Below are positions 30,238 to 38,252 of a DNA stretch of 64,000 nucleotides, in pieces. A program made the translations under genes and the position numbers. Position 1 is the first letter of the stretch. Every line of letters begins with the position of its first letter. The stretch lies in NCBI RefSeq assembly GCF_000526635.1, contig NZ_JAGL01000020.1:218-64217 (forward strand), read 5' to 3'. The notes beneath the pieces are model-generated. The model was not told the DNA's origin, did not search any database, and saw only the letters and a program-made list of their open reading frames with translations. The stretch is from Aminobacter sp. J41. Lineage in GTDB: Bacteria; Pseudomonadota; Alphaproteobacteria; Rhizobiales; Rhizobiaceae.

Positions 30238-31214
30238 TTCAGTTTCGGTCCCTGCTCCACGTCTGCGCGGATCTGCGGCTTGCCGAAGAAGCGGTCACGC
30301 AGCATTCCCCACAACCCGATCAGTCCCCTTGGCGTGAACACCAGCATCACGATGACGAGCGCCGAGTAGATGATGAGGTAGTAGCCTTCGGTAAAGCGCA
30401 GCAGCTCCGGCAGGAGGATGACGACGCCGGCGCCGAGGAACGGCCCGAAGAAGAAGCCGGCGCCGCCCACAACAACCATCAGCAGGATGCGCAGCGAGTG
30501 GCCGACCGCAAACGAGCCCGGCTCGATGAACTGGACGAGCGGCGAGATCAGCGCCCCGGCAAGGCCGCCATAGGTCGAGCCGATCGCGAAGGCGAGCAGC
30601 GTGATGCGCCGCGTGTCGACACCGAGGCTTTCCGCGCGGATCGGGTTTTCGCGCAATGCCTTGAAGCCGCGACCCCACGGCGAGCGGACGATCCACCACA
30701 TGATCGCGGCGGCAACGACCGTGATCGCCAGCGTGAAGTAGTAGAAATTGTGCTGCTTCATCGTCGAGACGAAGCCGAAGTCCGGACGCGGCATGCCCGA
30801 GAGGCCGTAGTTGCCACCTGTCAACCAGTCTTCGTTGCGCAGCACGAGGAAGACGAGCGTGTTGAAGGCAAGCGTCACGAAGGCAAGGAAATGCCCCTTC
30901 ACGCGCAGTGCCGGATAGCCCAGCACGAGGCCGACGACGAAGCAGAGCAGCAGCGCCGGAACGAGTGCCGCCATCCAGTGCCAGCCGGCAAGGGTCAGCA
31001 GCGCACTGGTATAGGCGCCGATCGCCATGAACGAGGCCTGCGCCAGTGAGATCTGGCCGGCATAGCCGAGGGTGAGGTTCAGCCCCATTGCGGCGATCGA
31101 AAACACGAGCCACGAGGTCAGCACATAGGTGATGTAGTTGCCCTGCCCGATCGGGGCGAGGATTGCCAGCACCAGCAGGAGGGCAATGAGGAGCCAACTG
31201 AGATACGCGCGCAT
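30234..31214 (-). CDS. livM: branched-chain amino acid ABC transporter permease LivM
   Basis: A 326-residue inner-membrane permease with about nine hydrophobic segments and the LivM hallmarks GLNLTLGYAGQISLAQASFMAIGAY-type region (seen here split around residues 44-68), GRGFKALRENPIRAESLGV, and the C-terminal MVFTPRGLIGLWG. It pairs with LivH. The ATG overlaps the livH stop by one base. Confidence 0.94.
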   Translation of the reverse strand: MRAYLSWLLIALLLVLAILAPIGQGNYITYVLTSWLVFSIAAMGLNLTLGYAGQISLAQASFMAIGAYTSALLTLAGWHWMAALVPALLLCFVVGLVLGYPALRVKGHFLAFVTLAFNTLVFLVLRNEDWLTGGNYGLSGMPRPDFGFVSTMKQHNFYYFTLAITVVAAAIMWWIVRSPWGRGFKALRENPIRAESLGVDTRRITLLAFAIGSTYGGLAGALISPLVQFIEPGSFAVGHSLRILLMVVVGGAGFFFGPFLGAGVVILLPELLRFTEGYYLIIYSALVIVMLVFTPRGLIGLWGMLRDRFFGKPQIRADVEQGPKLK

Positions 31215-32092
31215 CAGACCGCCCTTCCCTCGGAGGTGCCCATGATGCCCTGCGGGCGCACGAGGATGATGAAGATCAGCAGGATGAGCGGCAGCGCGGC
31301 ACGATATTCGGCCGTGACATAAGTGGCGACGAGGTTGTCGAGCACGCCGATCAGGAGGCCGCCGACAAGCGCGCCGCGGATCTGGTTGAAGCCGCCGACG
31401 ATCGCCGCGATGAAGGCGACGAGGCCAAGCGTCTCACCGTTGGAGAACTTGGCCAGGTAGACCGGCGTGATGAGGAACGAGGCAAGCGCGGCAAGGGCTG
31501 CGTTGATGAGGAAGGCGTACATCACCATACGCTTGACGTTGACGCCTAGAATTTCCGCCACTGCCGGGTTCTGCGCCGCAGCCTGCATGCTGCGGCCAGT
31601 GCGCGTGCGGTTGAGGAACAGCGTCAGTACCACGACGACGGCCAGCGAAATCAAGAGGTTCAGCATGTCCTGCATCGACACGACCGCGCCGAACACGTTG
31701 ATCGGGTTGGTCGGGAACATCGCGGGGAACGGCTGTGCCTCGGCGCCATAGAATTCCTTGACGCTTTCGCGCAGGAGGATGCCGAGCGCCATGGTGGCGA
31801 TGATCAGAGAGATGCCGCCGGACGGAAGGATGGGATCGACGACCAGCTTCTTGAATACGGCGCCGAGCAGCGCGATCGCCAGCAGGAGCGCGAGGCCCAG
31901 CGACAGCGCGAGCGGGAAGCCAAGAATATTGGTGCCGACCAGCACGAAGAAGGCCGGGACCATGACGAACTCGCCCTGCGCGAAATTCACGGTCTGGGCT
32001 GCCTGCCAGACGAGTGTGAAGCCGATGGCGACGAGCGCATAGATCGAACCGGTAGCCAAACCGGACAGCAGAACTTGCAGGAACTGCGACAT
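31214..32092 (-). CDS. livH: branched-chain amino acid ABC transporter permease LivH
   Basis: A 292-residue permease of the LivH type. The start QVLLSGLATGSIYALVAIGF, then QTVNFAQGEFVMVPAF, the loop MQAAAQNPAVAEILGVNV and the C-terminal LILLIFIILVRPQGIMG are family features. It is separated from livK by 63 bases that carry a strong hairpin. Confidence 0.94.
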   Translation of the reverse strand: MSQFLQVLLSGLATGSIYALVAIGFTLVWQAAQTVNFAQGEFVMVPAFFVLVGTNILGFPLALSLGLALLLAIALLGAVFKKLVVDPILPSGGISLIIATMALGILLRESVKEFYGAEAQPFPAMFPTNPINVFGAVVSMQDMLNLLISLAVVVVLTLFLNRTRTGRSMQAAAQNPAVAEILGVNVKRMVMYAFLINAALAALASFLITPVYLAKFSNGETLGLVAFIAAIVGGFNQIRGALVGGLLIGVLDNLVATYVTAEYRAALPLILLIFIILVRPQGIMGTSEGRAV

Positions 32093-32112
32093 GGGATGTC
32101 CTTTAGGCAGGG

Positions 32113-32136
32113 GCGGCCGCCCGTTCAGGCGGCCGC
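32113..32136 (-). other. intercistronic hairpin between livK and livH
   Basis: A perfect 9-base GC stem (GCGGCCGCC / GGCGGCCGC) with a six-base loop and no U-tract lies in the livK-livH gap. Its place matches the hairpin after the inositol binding-protein gene, and it likely stabilises livK mRNA or limits read-through. Confidence 0.6.
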
Positions 32137-32155
32137 GACTGCATCAGGGATGGGA

Positions 32156-33292
32156 TCAGTTCGCCGGAACCGTCCCGATGACGACGGGCTTGCCGTCCTT
32201 GACCTGAACCATGAAGCTCGGACGCGACATTTCGCCGGTTTCGTCCCAGCAGGTGTCGAGCAGCATCTTCGGATACTCGGCAACCGGCAGGCACAGGTTC
32301 TTCATAGTCTCGGCGAACTTAGCGCCGTCGAACTCGCCGACCTTCTCGGTGACGTACTTCGTGGCCCAAGCGCCGATGTAGCCCTTGATCGCGTCATGCG
32401 TCGGGTTGCGCTTGAACTGGGCAACGAACTTCTCGTTGAACTCGGCGATGCCCGGAATGTCCGTGGCGGTCGCGGTCACGCCGACATGCGCGATCGCGCC
32501 TTCGGCTGCGCCGCCGGCAAGCTCGATCACCTTGGCCTCGGTCAGGGTCACCTCGCCGACGAGCGGCATAGAAAGACCCTGCTTCTTCGCCTCGATCAGG
32601 AAGCGGGCAGCCTCTTCCTGGTTCATGTAGACGAACACAGCCTCGGCGCCGGATTCCTTGAGCTTGGAGACGTCCGAGGCGTAGTCGGTCGCGCCTTGCT
32701 CCGAGGGAACGTCGGTGACGATCTCAATGCCCGCCTTTTCCATCTCGGCGGTGAAGACGTCACGGCCGCCCTTGCCGAACTCGTTGTTGACCCAGGCGAC
32801 GGCGACCTTCTTGGCCTTCAGCGTGTCGGTGAAGTACGGCACCAGAGCAGGAACGCCCTTCTGGGAGCCCGACGAGGTGCGGAACACGAACGGGTTGCCC
32901 TTCTGGACGATGGTAGGAGCTTCCGAGCCCACGAACTGCGGGATCTCGTTCTGCTGGGCGACCAGCATGTTGACGAGGGTCGAGCCCGAATAGATGGTGC
33001 CGAGGATGGCGAACGCACCCTCGTCGATGGCCTTCTGGACCATCGCGCGCGAGACCTGCGGGTCGGTCTGCGTGTCGTATTCGGAAACCTCGACCTGCTT
33101 GCCGAGGATGCCGCCAGCGGCGTTGATTTCCTCGATGGCGATCTTGATGCCGTCACGCCAGTTCGTGCCGGCCGGGGCGCCGGCCCCCGAAAGCTCGGCG
33201 ACCATGGCGATCTTGGCGGCGTCCTGAGCCTGCACTGCGGTTGCACCCATCAGCAGCGCGGCGCTCAGCGCCAGAATAACACGGCGGTTCAT
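32156..33292 (-). CDS. livK: branched-chain amino acid-type periplasmic binding protein
   Basis: A 378-residue secreted binding protein (signal MNRRVILALSAALLMGATAV, cleavage after VQA near residue 22) of the Peripla_BP_6 type: SGAGAPAGTNWRDGIKIAIE, EINAAGGILGKQVEV and VPSEQGATDYASDVSKLK. Two C-terminal cysteines (NLCLP and LDTCWD) could form a disulfide. GGAGG precedes the ATG. It leads the livKHMGF operon. The ligand may be branched-chain amino acids, amides or another compound; sequence alone does not tell. Confidence 0.9.
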   Translation of the reverse strand: MNRRVILALSAALLMGATAVQAQDAAKIAMVAELSGAGAPAGTNWRDGIKIAIEEINAAGGILGKQVEVSEYDTQTDPQVSRAMVQKAIDEGAFAILGTIYSGSTLVNMLVAQQNEIPQFVGSEAPTIVQKGNPFVFRTSSGSQKGVPALVPYFTDTLKAKKVAVAWVNNEFGKGGRDVFTAEMEKAGIEIVTDVPSEQGATDYASDVSKLKESGAEAVFVYMNQEEAARFLIEAKKQGLSMPLVGEVTLTEAKVIELAGGAAEGAIAHVGVTATATDIPGIAEFNEKFVAQFKRNPTHDAIKGYIGAWATKYVTEKVGEFDGAKFAETMKNLCLPVAEYPKMLLDTCWDETGEMSRPSFMVQVKDGKPVVIGTVPAN

Positions 33293-33512
33293 TCCACCTC
33301 CCTAGATGCCACGGCTACATGCGCCGTCTCCCTTTTGCGCCACCGTGGCAGCAAAGACCTCTCTCGGAGACTGACCGCGACGATGTGGCACATTCATGCG
33401 CTAAGGCGCAAGATGAGGCAGGGGGAATAGCGATGAATGCGCAGGAGCAACAGGGCAATTTTTTCGTGCAAAAGCAGTCGGCTGGGCGCTCCTCACAACC
33501 TAAAGCGGGCCT

Positions 33513-33902
33513 TCAGGCGTTGAAAACCCACCACTTCGCGCTGGCGAAGTTCAGGCCCATGCCGACAATCGATCCGATTGCCACTCCGGCTACCGGCGCA
33601 AGGGGTTCGTGTGGGAACAGCGCGACAACCAGGCTGTAGCTGGAATAGTTCGCCGCTCCGCCCGCCGTCATTGCTGCAAGATATTTCAGGGGTTCCGCCG
33701 ACTTCACAGCGGGTCCTGTCCTGAAGGTGAAGCTGCGGTTGAGCAGCCACGTGACGGCAGCCGCGCAGAGGAAGGAGATGACGCGAGCGATGTAGGGTCC
33801 CGCGCCTAGCCGCATCCCAATCACAAGCACGGTGACGTCGGTCAGGAAACCGATTGTCCCGACGAGCGCGAAACGGGCGAACTGAGCAAGCGTGGTGCTC
33901 AT
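33513..33902 (-). CDS. GtrA family membrane protein
   Basis: A 129-residue protein with four hydrophobic helices and the GtrA/DPMS-like pattern (FALVGTIGFLTDVTVLVIG; CAAAVTWLLNRSFTFR; YSSYSLVVALF; MGLNFASAKWWVF). GtrA proteins are thought to flip or help transfer lipid-linked sugars. I start it at 33902 (MSTTLAQFAR), where the ATG overlaps the glycosyltransferase stop as ATGA; an earlier ATG at 33920 is possible. The pairing with a GT2 enzyme supports lipid-linked glycosylation. Confidence 0.88.
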   Translation of the reverse strand: MSTTLAQFARFALVGTIGFLTDVTVLVIGMRLGAGPYIARVISFLCAAAVTWLLNRSFTFRTGPAVKSAEPLKYLAAMTAGGAANYSSYSLVVALFPHEPLAPVAGVAIGSIVGMGLNFASAKWWVFNA

Positions 33903-34885
33903 CCGCTCCGTCTCTGCCACGGGCTCGGCTGGGCGAGATAGGCCATGCGCTTAATTTCAGCGCGTCCGCGCGTAACCGTGTCGAGGATTAGTCCGCAGAC
34001 CAGCAGCAGCGTCCCGAACAGCACCAGACTCGCGGACAGAAGCGCCGTTGGCAGCCGCGGAACGAGACCAGTCTCAAGGTATGTCATCAAGACCGGCTCG
34101 GCGAGGATCAGTGCAGCCACCACGCAGGCTACAAAGCCGATCGAGAAGAACTGCAGCGGCTTTTCCGCCTTAAGCAGTCGGATGATCGTGAAGAGGATGC
34201 GCAGGCCGTCCTGATAGGTGTTCAGCTTGCTGACCGATCCCGGCGGCCGCGCATGATATTCGGTATCTACCTCAGCGACGGGCATGCGCAGTTCGAGCGC
34301 ATGGACCGTCAACTCGGTTTCGGTTTCGAAGCCCGTCGCATGTGCCGGGAACGACTTCACGAAGCGTCGCGACAGGACTCGGTAGCCGGACAGCATGTCG
34401 GTGAGGTTTCTACCGAACAGGAACGCGACGCAGCCCGTCAGCAGCTGGTTGCCGAAGCGGTGGCCTGCGCGGAAAGCGGCCTCGTCCTTGGTGTGGCGGA
34501 CGCCCACGACCATATCGAGCCCATTCTGCAGGAGCTCGTCGATCATCATTGGCGCGACGGAGGCGTCGTAGGTGCCGTCACCGTCTACGAGGATGTAAAC
34601 ATCCGCATCGACATCGGCGAACATCCGGCGGACGACATGACCCTTGCCCTGGCCACGTACGCGTCCGACAATTGCGCCGGCGGCCTTCGCCACTTCAATG
34701 GTGCGGTCGCTCGAGTTGTTGTCGAATACGTAAATTTGGGCGTCGGGGAGCACGGCTCTGAAGTCAGCGACGACTTTGCCGATGGTAGCTTCTTCGTTGT
34801 AGCAGGGAACGAGTACCGCGACGCGTGCGGCGCTGTCCGCAGCCTCGCGCAGCCCCTCCCTCTCGAGCCGTTCAGCTATGTTCAT
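33899..34885 (-). CDS. GT2-family polyprenyl-phosphate sugar transferase-like protein
   Basis: A 328-residue family 2 glycosyltransferase. The GT-A domain has VLVPCYNEEATIGKVV, the D in VFDNNSSDRT, the metal motif LVDGDGTYD, and TDMLSGYRVLSRR; two C-terminal transmembrane helices follow (about residues 235-300). This fits GtrB/DPM1-like enzymes that charge undecaprenyl phosphate with a hexose. With the coupled GtrA protein it may decorate a surface polysaccharide; the sugar is unknown. The start at 34885 (MNIAERLEREG) is preferred over 34945, which adds non-family residues. Confidence 0.88.
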   Translation of the reverse strand: MNIAERLEREGLREAADSAARVAVLVPCYNEEATIGKVVADFRAVLPDAQIYVFDNNSSDRTIEVAKAAGAIVGRVRGQGKGHVVRRMFADVDADVYILVDGDGTYDASVAPMMIDELLQNGLDMVVGVRHTKDEAAFRAGHRFGNQLLTGCVAFLFGRNLTDMLSGYRVLSRRFVKSFPAHATGFETETELTVHALELRMPVAEVDTEYHARPPGSVSKLNTYQDGLRILFTIIRLLKAEKPLQFFSIGFVACVVAALILAEPVLMTYLETGLVPRLPTALLSASLVLFGTLLLVCGLILDTVTRGRAEIKRMAYLAQPSPWQRRSG

Positions 34886-35004
34886 TTTTCCCCAGCGCCC
34901 CTCACCTCGCCATCGCGAAGGATTGGAGCACAAAGAGGTCAACAAGCGCTGAACTTGATTGGTCTGCCCGTTGAGGGGAGCATCCGCGAGGGTACTTTTG
35001 CCCC

Positions 35005-37227
35005 CTACCCCCCGTTCATCAGGTTTCGCAGGTCGGCAAGGCCGCGGATTGCGTCGCGGCTGCCGGTGCCGGCGGCGGCTTCGAAGACGCGCTTGGAGTC
35101 GGACAGACGCCCGAGCTTCATGTAGGCGTAGCCGCGCAGGACCATCAGGTCGATACGTTCGGGCGCGATTTGGGCGCGCTGGTCGAGCGCGATGATCGCT
35201 TCGACATAGCGGCCGCGCTCAAAGGCACCGAGGGCGCGTTCGGCGAGGATGCTGGTCTGCAGCTCCTGTGCCCGCGCTTGCGACTGCGGCGCCCTCGTTG
35301 CAGAAACGGCAGCGTTGTCGATCAGACCTGCTCGCAAATATGCAAGGCTCTGGCCGTAGGAAGCGTCGCGGCGAACCTGTTCGCTGCGGCTGCGCAATGC
35401 GACATCAAAGGCCTTCGCCGCCTCGATCGGGCGATTTGCGTCCATAAGACACCAGCCACGGTTGAGCGCAGCTTCAGGACTGAGACTTTCCGGATGGATC
35501 TGGCCGGCGCAGCTGCGACGTGAAGCGGAGGCGGCGGGCGCCGCTTTCTGCGCAGCAGGTGCCGTTCGGCGCACCGTCTGTACGGGCTGGGTAGGCTGAG
35601 AAGGTTGGGCTGGCTGAGCTGCCTGCACGTTGGTTGTTACGACGGCGCGAGGTGCTGGTTGCGTTGGCGCCAGAGCGAGCGGCTCCTGAGCTGTTGAGAG
35701 GCGGGGCGCAACCGGTGCCGGCTCCGTCACGGCGACACCGACGAGCTGGATTCGCTCGGAGCGTCCTGCCCACTGCCGCTTGATTTCCGCAAGCTCGGCT
35801 GCCTCTCCGAACAGGTGATAGGTAAGTGCCAGCCCATAGGCCGACGGCTCGTCGTCGGGGCTCCAGGAAAGCGCCGTCAGGAACCAGGCCTTTGCCGTGG
35901 TGTGCTGCTCGAAGGCGCGGGAATACCAGCCGAGCTGGCGGGCGCCCTCGACATAGCGTGACGAGGCAACTTCGGCGACGATGCGGTTAAGCACCTCGCT
36001 CGTCAGCAGCGGGCGCGGTTCGGTGCCAAGCAGGTTTGCCGCTGCGGCGAGATAGACAACGCGCGTGTTGTCGCTCGTGCCGCGCCAGCGGAACATCAGC
36101 TCCTCCGCTTCGGCGAAGGCATTTCGCTCGATCAGGGCCAGCGCCAGTCCTTCGGCGGCGTCAGCCGATGGCTCGCCGTCGAGTGCCATGCGGAACCACT
36201 TCTCCGCTTCGATGTGGTTCTTGCGCTGCAGATAGTACCAGCCAAGCAGGCGTGCGTCGGACGGGAGCTTGTCGGCTTCGGCAAGCCGCTCGACGCGCTT
36301 TAGCTCCTCGGCGGGGACCGCCGCTTCGGCATCTTTGCTGCCCCTGGCCACCGCGTCGCGGGCGAGATCGTCCCGGATAGCGGCGAACTCGCCCTTGCCG
36401 TCGCTGTCGAACCGCTCGAGCGTGAGCAGGTCTGCAATATTCGTCTGCGTCAGCAGCAGCGAGGCGTTTTGCATGGTCGCAACGCGCTCATTGGTGTTTT
36501 CGCAGTTCGAGAGAATGTACTTGTATGCATCGTAGGCCCGGGGCTCGCGTTCCGTGCGGGCAAATGCCTCGGCTACGCGCCAGAGCACGTCCACCTCACT
36601 GCAGGTGAGGAGCTGCGGGTTGTCCGACGCAACCGAGATGACTGTGGCGTACTGGTCGAGGTTGGAAGCGTTGATGAGGCGGTCGCGCGCCTCGGCCAGC
36701 GCGAGCCGGTCCGTCAGGTCCGTCGGCGGCGTCCAGCCCGGTTCGGCGGCCTGGCGCTCGGCGATCTTCTGGCGTACTTCGCCGAGCTTGCCTTCGGAAT
36801 AGAGCTGCCAGATTTCCTCCAGCGCGGTGTCAGTTTTCACCGGCGTAGCAAGAGGATCGGCGGGCGGCGTCCAGTTCGGATAGAGCGCTCGCAGACGCGC
36901 GATCTCGATCTCCAGGCGGCGCTTGTCGCCCTGGCGTGCAAAGTAACGCAGCGCGGATTCATCGACTTCCGGCGGCGCTGCATCCTGGGCCTGCTGCGCG
37001 AGCGGTGCCGGCTGGAGGTCCGCTTGTGCCAGCAGCTGAGGCTCGCCGGCTTCCTCGTCGTCGAAAATCGCCGCAGCGGCCGGGGTGGTTCCGGTTACCT
37101 CCAGCGACACCATAGGAGCGTTCGGGTCCCAGTAGTGGCGGATCTGCGCAAAGGCGGTCGTGCCCAGCAAGAGCGACAGAGTGGCCGCGCCGATGGCGAC
37201 AGACTTCACCGAGGTTGTCAGAGACAT
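35005..37227 (-). CDS. TPR-rich secreted protein of the cellulose operon (BcsK-like)
   Basis: A 740-residue protein with a signal peptide (MSLTTSVKSVAIGAATLSLL... AFA) and repeated helical TPR-like units, for example LLGWYYLQRKNHIEAEKWF, LGWYSRAFEQHTTAKAWF and LRGYAYMKLGRLSDSKRVF. A P/Q/A-rich linker occupies about residues 505-575. It is the last gene of the bcs operon, overlapping bcsZ by 10 bases. It lacks the long C-terminal beta-barrel of BcsC, and I liken it to the TPR protein named BcsK in type III (Agrobacterium-like) bcs operons. The role is inferred: periplasmic guidance of cellulose. Confidence 0.8.
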   Translation of the reverse strand: MSLTTSVKSVAIGAATLSLLLGTTAFAQIRHYWDPNAPMVSLEVTGTTPAAAAIFDDEEAGEPQLLAQADLQPAPLAQQAQDAAPPEVDESALRYFARQGDKRRLEIEIARLRALYPNWTPPADPLATPVKTDTALEEIWQLYSEGKLGEVRQKIAERQAAEPGWTPPTDLTDRLALAEARDRLINASNLDQYATVISVASDNPQLLTCSEVDVLWRVAEAFARTEREPRAYDAYKYILSNCENTNERVATMQNASLLLTQTNIADLLTLERFDSDGKGEFAAIRDDLARDAVARGSKDAEAAVPAEELKRVERLAEADKLPSDARLLGWYYLQRKNHIEAEKWFRMALDGEPSADAAEGLALALIERNAFAEAEELMFRWRGTSDNTRVVYLAAAANLLGTEPRPLLTSEVLNRIVAEVASSRYVEGARQLGWYSRAFEQHTTAKAWFLTALSWSPDDEPSAYGLALTYHLFGEAAELAEIKRQWAGRSERIQLVGVAVTEPAPVAPRLSTAQEPLALAPTQPAPRAVVTTNVQAAQPAQPSQPTQPVQTVRRTAPAAQKAAPAASASRRSCAGQIHPESLSPEAALNRGWCLMDANRPIEAAKAFDVALRSRSEQVRRDASYGQSLAYLRAGLIDNAAVSATRAPQSQARAQELQTSILAERALGAFERGRYVEAIIALDQRAQIAPERIDLMVLRGYAYMKLGRLSDSKRVFEAAAGTGSRDAIRGLADLRNLMNGG

Positions 37228-38252
37228 TCGGGCCGGTCCTCCCTGATGTGGGACAGTGCAAGAAGTTGCAGAGTGGAAGGATAGTAAACAGTCGGGCGGA
37301 AGCTGCGAAGTTCTTCAGGAATTTTCACGCGATCGACAACACAACTCGCAAGCGCGGAGATGATCCGGTAGCCGGGATCATCAAGCTGGGCAGCGATCTT
37401 GCCGTTGACGGCGTCGATCAGGGTGATTTCTCCGTTAGGGCCGGTCATGCCATCGCGCAGCCGGCGCAGCAGCTCGGCATCGTTTTCCAGAGCACGCATC
37501 AGATAGAGCGGAATGCGGATGGCGTTGTAGCCGAACATCGCTGGAAAGCCGTTCGCGCTCTTCGGCGCATTCGCCAGCGAGACCCACTCGGCCGGAAGCC
37601 TGCGCTCGCCGATCTGCGTCTTGCGGATCAGCCGCTTGCCGCTTTCGGAAAGCCTCATCCAATCGGTTTCGGGTGCAATGCGTGCGAGGACAGGGAAGGC
37701 CTCGAACACCCAGTAGGACGGGTTGACCACCGGTCCGTCGCGGCGCGCCTTCGGGCCAAAGCCGCCGACGCCGGGAAGCAGCAGTAGCTCGCCCTGGTGC
37801 TCGAAGACCGAAGTGCGCCCTAGCGCCCGCGCGATGGTGCGCGCGTTCCGGGTAAAGCGCTGATCGTGCCAGGCGGCACCCGCAAGCGCCAGCGCGTAGG
37901 CGATCAGGATGTCGCCGTCGGCGGCGTTGTTGAGGTCGGTGATGTGAGGCGTCGCCCATGGCTCCCACTTCCAGGCGGCGAGACTGTCGTCGCGCAGCAG
38001 GAGTTCGCGTTCGGTAAAAGACCAGATCCGCTCGAAATCGGCGCGGTTGCCGGCAAGGTAGGCGAGCAAGAGGCCATAGCCCTGCCCCTCGCTGTGCGAG
38101 ATGCCGCCATTGCCATCATCGATCACCCGGCCTTCTTGCGACACGAAGCGATCGGTGTAGGCCGACCATTCCTCGGAAGTGATCTTCGCATTGGCGAGCG
38201 AGGGTGCCATGCCGGTCACAAGAATGAGCGCCAGGAGCAGCTTGCGGATCAA
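37218..38252 (-). CDS. bcsZ: endoglucanase BcsZ (glycoside hydrolase family 8)
   Basis: A periplasmic endo-beta-1,4-glucanase that tunes cellulose synthesis. I use a TTG start at 38252, which overlaps the bcsB stop (TTGA) and has GGGGAG about 7 bases upstream. It gives 344 residues and a proper signal peptide (LIRKLLLALILVTGMAPSLA, with NA following). GH8 motifs include SHSEGQGYGLLLAYLAGN with the catalytic glutamate, WKWEPW, DLNNAADGDILIAYAL and NPSYWVFEAFPV. A longer reading from 38357 would place the signal peptide internally. Confidence 0.9.
   Translation of the reverse strand: MIRKLLLALILVTGMAPSLANAKITSEEWSAYTDRFVSQEGRVIDDGNGGISHSEGQGYGLLLAYLAGNRADFERIWSFTERELLLRDDSLAAWKWEPWATPHITDLNNAADGDILIAYALALAGAAWHDQRFTRNARTIARALGRTSVFEHQGELLLLPGVGGFGPKARRDGPVVNPSYWVFEAFPVLARIAPETDWMRLSESGKRLIRKTQIGERRLPAEWVSLANAPKSANGFPAMFGYNAIRIPLYLMRALENDAELLRRLRDGMTGPNGEITLIDAVNGKIAAQLDDPGYRIISALASCVVDRVKIPEELRSFRPTVYYPSTLQLLALSHIREDRPECL

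Noticed and set aside
33319-33639. 106-codon plus-strand frame between livK and the GtrA gene
   Set aside because: Overlaps the GtrA gene antisense and shows no family.
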